Positions 61,803 to 64,000 of a DNA stretch of 64,000 bases are shown piece after piece. Under the pieces are notes generated by a model. It was not told where the DNA came from and ran no database searches. It saw only the letters and a program-made list of their open reading frames with translations. Source of the DNA: Lachnospiraceae bacterium KM106-2 (GTDB lineage Bacteria > Bacillota > Clostridia > Lachnospirales > Lachnospiraceae). The number at the start of each line of letters is the position of its first letter. Within the stretch, counting starts at the first letter, position 1. The translations under genes and the position numbers were made by a program. Location of the stretch: contig AP018794.1 of assembly GCA_009731425.1 (NCBI GenBank), positions 2,983,960 through 3,047,959 of the forward strand, read 5' to 3'.

Positions 61803-63532
61803 AGGTCAAATACCTCCTCAAGACTTCCAGACAGTTCTGTCTCCAAATCCATAATCTCTGCCATGATTTCTGCTGATGGTCTCGGAGCTTCATACTTGTA
61901 GAAATATCTCGTAAACGGAATCTCATATCCCACCTTTGACTTTTTCGTATCTATCCATGCATCCTGTGCAAAAGGTAATACTTCTCTTTCAAAGTACTCT
62001 TTGATATCCTCTTTCAGCGGAACATTTTCTGTATCACGAAGACTGGTATCCGGCTGTTTCTTTCCCTTTTTCAATACCAGATTGCCCTCTTCATCACGAA
62101 GCGGTCTTTCCACTGTAATCTTGGTATAACCAAAATCCTCGTTATCATAAATCTGACTGATTTCACTCTCTTTAAAATCACCATATATCTTTGTAATCTC
62201 TGCAATATCTTCCTCAGAAATATCATTTCGCTTATTTCCCAATGCTTTTCTTCTCTTCACAAACATCTCATTAGCATTAATAAGCTGTACTTTCCCCTCT
62301 CTGACTGTACCTGCCTTTTTATTTGACAATACCCAGATATAGGTTGCAATTCCTGTGTTGTAGAAAATATCATTCGGTAAAGCAATGATTGCCTCAAGTA
62401 AATCATTTTCGAGAATATATCTTCTGATTTCAGAAGGTCCGCTCCCTGCATCTCCTGTAAAGAGTGGTGAACCATTATGAATGATTGCAATTCTGCTTCC
62501 ACCCTTATCAATATCTTTCATTTTTGATATCGCTGTCATAAGAAATAGCATTTGTCCGTCACTTGCAGCCGGAAGCCCTGCTCCAAATCTTCCTCCGAAG
62601 CCAAGCTTTGCCTCTTCCTCTACTTTTGCCTTTTCATTCTTCCACTCACGTCCGAACGGCGGATTGGAAAGGATATAATCAAAGGTACTGCCTGCAAACT
62701 GGTCATCTGATAACGTGTTGCCATCCTTGATATAATCTGCATTGTTTCCTTTAATCAGCATATCCGCCTTACAGATAGCAAATGTCTGGTCATTGATTTC
62801 CTGTCCGAAAGACACAAGTTCTGTCGATGCATTCAGACTATGTAGATACTCCTCTGCAACAGAAAGCATACCTCCCGTTCCACAGGCAGGGTCATAAATC
62901 GTCTTTGCCACATTATTTCCGGAAAGAATATCGTTATCATCATAGAAGAGAATATTGACCATCAACTGAATAACTTCTCTTGGAGTATAATGCTGTCCTG
63001 CATCTTCATTATGAGACTCGGAAAATCTTCTGATAATCTCCTCAAAGATATAGCCCATTTCAAGGTTAGAGATTTCATTCGGATGTAGATTTCCTCTATC
63101 AGTTGTGTATTCCTTTAAAACAATATAAAGAATTCCCTTATTTGCCATAGTGGTGATGTGACCATCAAACTTGAACTTCTCAAGGATGTCCTGCACATTT
63201 GCTGAGAATCCATTCAGATAATCTCTGAAATTCTCTTCAATGTGGTCCGGATCATCCATAAGTCTCTCAAATGTATATTTGCTGGTGTTATAAAAATCTT
63301 TTTCTGCTGCCTTACGAAGTAAAACATCCTTCATTGGAAGATTTTTTACTTCCTCATATTTTTGTAAAACCGCATCCTTTGTATCGGAAAGAATGCAGTC
63401 AAAACGTCTGATTACTGTAAGTGGTAATATAACATCTCCATATTCATGTGGTTTATATACTCCCGTAAGCTTATCTGCTATTGCCCATATCAGATCTGCT
63501 TTCTGATCTATTTTTGCGCTTCTCGTAGCCAT
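61799..63532 (-). CDS. hsdM: Type I DNA adenine methyltransferase subunit
   Basis: A protein of about 577 residues that methylates adenine at the site chosen by HsdS. Motif I is DPACGTGGML and the catalytic motif IV is NPPFGREW in DYILSNPPF. The N-terminal HsdM_N helical domain fills about 8-140 (LIWAIADKLTGVYKPHEYGDVILPLTVIRRFD). The ATG at 63530-63532 is chosen since GGAGG lies eight bases ahead and five codons of the longer frame precede it. It lies 23 bp after the XRE gene. Confidence 0.96.
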   Translation of the reverse strand: MATRSAKIDQKADLIWAIADKLTGVYKPHEYGDVILPLTVIRRFDCILSDTKDAVLQKYEEVKNLPMKDVLLRKAAEKDFYNTSKYTFERLMDDPDHIEENFRDYLNGFSANVQDILEKFKFDGHITTMANKGILYIVLKEYTTDRGNLHPNEISNLEMGYIFEEIIRRFSESHNEDAGQHYTPREVIQLMVNILFYDDNDILSGNNVAKTIYDPACGTGGMLSVAEEYLHSLNASTELVSFGQEINDQTFAICKADMLIKGNNADYIKDGNTLSDDQFAGSTFDYILSNPPFGREWKNEKAKVEEEAKLGFGGRFGAGLPAASDGQMLFLMTAISKMKDIDKGGSRIAIIHNGSPLFTGDAGSGPSEIRRYILENDLLEAIIALPNDIFYNTGIATYIWVLSNKKAGTVREGKVQLINANEMFVKRRKALGNKRNDISEEDIAEITKIYGDFKESEISQIYDNEDFGYTKITVERPLRDEEGNLVLKKGKKQPDTSLRDTENVPLKEDIKEYFEREVLPFAQDAWIDTKKSKVGYEIPFTRYFYKYEAPRPSAEIMAEIMDLETELSGSLEEVFDL

Positions 63533-63555
63533 TTCATTTTCCTCCATAAGGTAAT

Positions 63556-63771
63556 TTACTTTTCTTCTTCATCCGGTACATAGTCAACCAAATCTCCAAA
63601 GTTACAATCCAGCTCTTTGCAGATTTTTTCCAGAACAGATAGTTTAACTGACTCACAGTTTGTCATCTTTGCTATTGTACTGGAACTAAGACCAGTCTTG
63701 GCACACAAATCTCCCTTTTTCATATTGTTATCAATCAGTAGTTTCCACAATCCATTATAACTAATTGCCAT
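63556..63771 (-). CDS. XRE-family controller of the restriction locus
   Basis: A 71-residue Cro/C1-type regulator with the helix-turn-helix KKGDLCAKTGLSSSTIAKMTNCESVKLSVLEKICKELDC. It is the first gene of the operon with hsdM, hsdS and hsdR. Such small proteins in front of restriction genes often time expression so that methylation precedes cutting. Repeated TTGCAAAT-like half-sites in its upstream region are likely its operator. Confidence 0.9.
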   Translation of the reverse strand: MAISYNGLWKLLIDNNMKKGDLCAKTGLSSSTIAKMTNCESVKLSVLEKICKELDCNFGDLVDYVPDEEEK

Positions 63772-63820
63772 ATGTATTTCCTCTCTCTAACAATTGTCGT
63801 AATCTAATACCATCATTGTA

Positions 63821-63849
63821 AGTATAGCACACAAATTGCGAATATACAA
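63821..63849 (-). promoter_or_regulatory. Promoter and probable operator of the restriction locus
   Basis: On the minus strand TTGTAT (63844-63849) and TATACT (63821-63826) with 17-bp spacing. The -35 box overlaps AATTTGCATTTGCAAAT (63848-63864) and AATTGCGAAT, repeated half-sites that also occur at 63979-63996. The overlap suggests autorepression by the XRE protein. Confidence 0.65.
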
Positions 63850-63890
63850 TTTGCATTTGCAAATATCGAATGCTATTTTCTAAAGAAAAA

Positions 63891-63925
63891 AGGAACCAAG
63901 GCAGAATACTTCTATCTTGATTCCT
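63891..63925 (-). terminator. Terminator of a gene beyond the right edge
   Basis: AGGAACCAAG (63891-63900) pairs with CTTGATTCCT (63916-63925), with one mismatch and a 15-base loop; on the minus strand a T-run follows. It probably ends a leftward gene located outside the window. Confidence 0.6.
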
Positions 63926-64000
63926 ATTTTATATCATTTAATGTCCAAAAAACGGGACTTGGCACAATTTACTTCCATATTGCAAATATTATTTGCACTT

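Noticed and set aside
1..64000. CRISPR arrays, rRNA or tRNA genes
   Set aside because: No regularly spaced direct repeats and no conserved rRNA or tRNA sequence blocks were seen anywhere in the window.

Overview
The window reads as chromosomal DNA of an AT-rich, anaerobic Gram-positive bacterium, most likely a member of the Lachnospiraceae (Clostridia). Supporting signs are strong AGGAGG-type ribosome sites, a CdaA/YbbR cyclic-di-AMP operon, a teichoic-acid-style surface polymer cluster, rubrerythrin/superoxide reductase/rubredoxin oxygen defence, and an integrase module with a DUF6462-type protein. This placement is inferred from gene content and cannot be made exact from sequence alone.

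1-16.3 kb: thirteen leftward genes in a tight run, probably one operon starting from a promoter near 16.3 kb, build and decorate a phosphodiester-containing surface glycopolymer. They encode three GT2 glycosyltransferases, one GT32, two CDP-glycerol-type glycerophosphotransferase-like proteins, a Stealth sugar-phosphate transferase, LicD, a glycerophosphodiesterase, two paralogous FkbM methyltransferases, a cytidylyltransferase-oxidoreductase fusion and a methyltransferase cut by the window edge. Seven of these otherwise unrelated enzymes carry the same small GxGxxG nucleotide-binding-like module. The matching ABC exporter (ATPase and permease) lies further on at 21.9-23.5 kb.

16.4-33 kb: ordinary core genes. 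These are cobO, an SSB-like protein, typA, a DUF2156 protein, an HTH-Panacea protein, the exporter, leuA, a CBS protein, a GH113-like glycosidase, an HPr-like protein with Arg17 changed to Thr, ybbR-cdaA followed by two membrane proteins, and a decayed MFS transporter in a gene-poor stretch.

33.8-41.5 kb: one end of an integrative element. A tyrosine integrase is followed by a small RHH protein, a DUF6462 protein, MazF, two resolvase-fold proteins that seem to lack the catalytic arginines, several XRE regulators, a LexA-like DNA-binding domain without its peptidase, a Y-family polymerase broken by an in-frame TAA, and a divergent S24 peptidase repressor. This looks like an SOS-style switch. 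The far end of the element was not found.

41.5-57 kb: mostly an oxygen and redox stress block. It holds hemerythrin, rubredoxin, superoxide reductase, rubrerythrin, flavin reductase-rubredoxin, a PerR-like regulator with a palindromic operator, YaaA, Bcp, a DUF134-NifX protein, a Crp/Fnr regulator, a CoA-disulfide reductase-rhodanese, a rhodanese and thioredoxin. Lactate dehydrogenase with a possible AUU start and a frameshifted tandem HD-GYP gene are also here. An IS110 element (47.2 kb, with a probable bridge RNA) and a complete IS3 element (50.6-51.9 kb) interrupt the block. 57.4-63.8 kb: a type I restriction-modification locus (XRE controller, hsdM, hsdS, hsdR), with hsdR interrupted by one in-frame TGA. 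Three genes (polymerase, HD-GYP, hsdR) each carry a single disabling change, which suggests recent decay of accessory functions or sequence errors.
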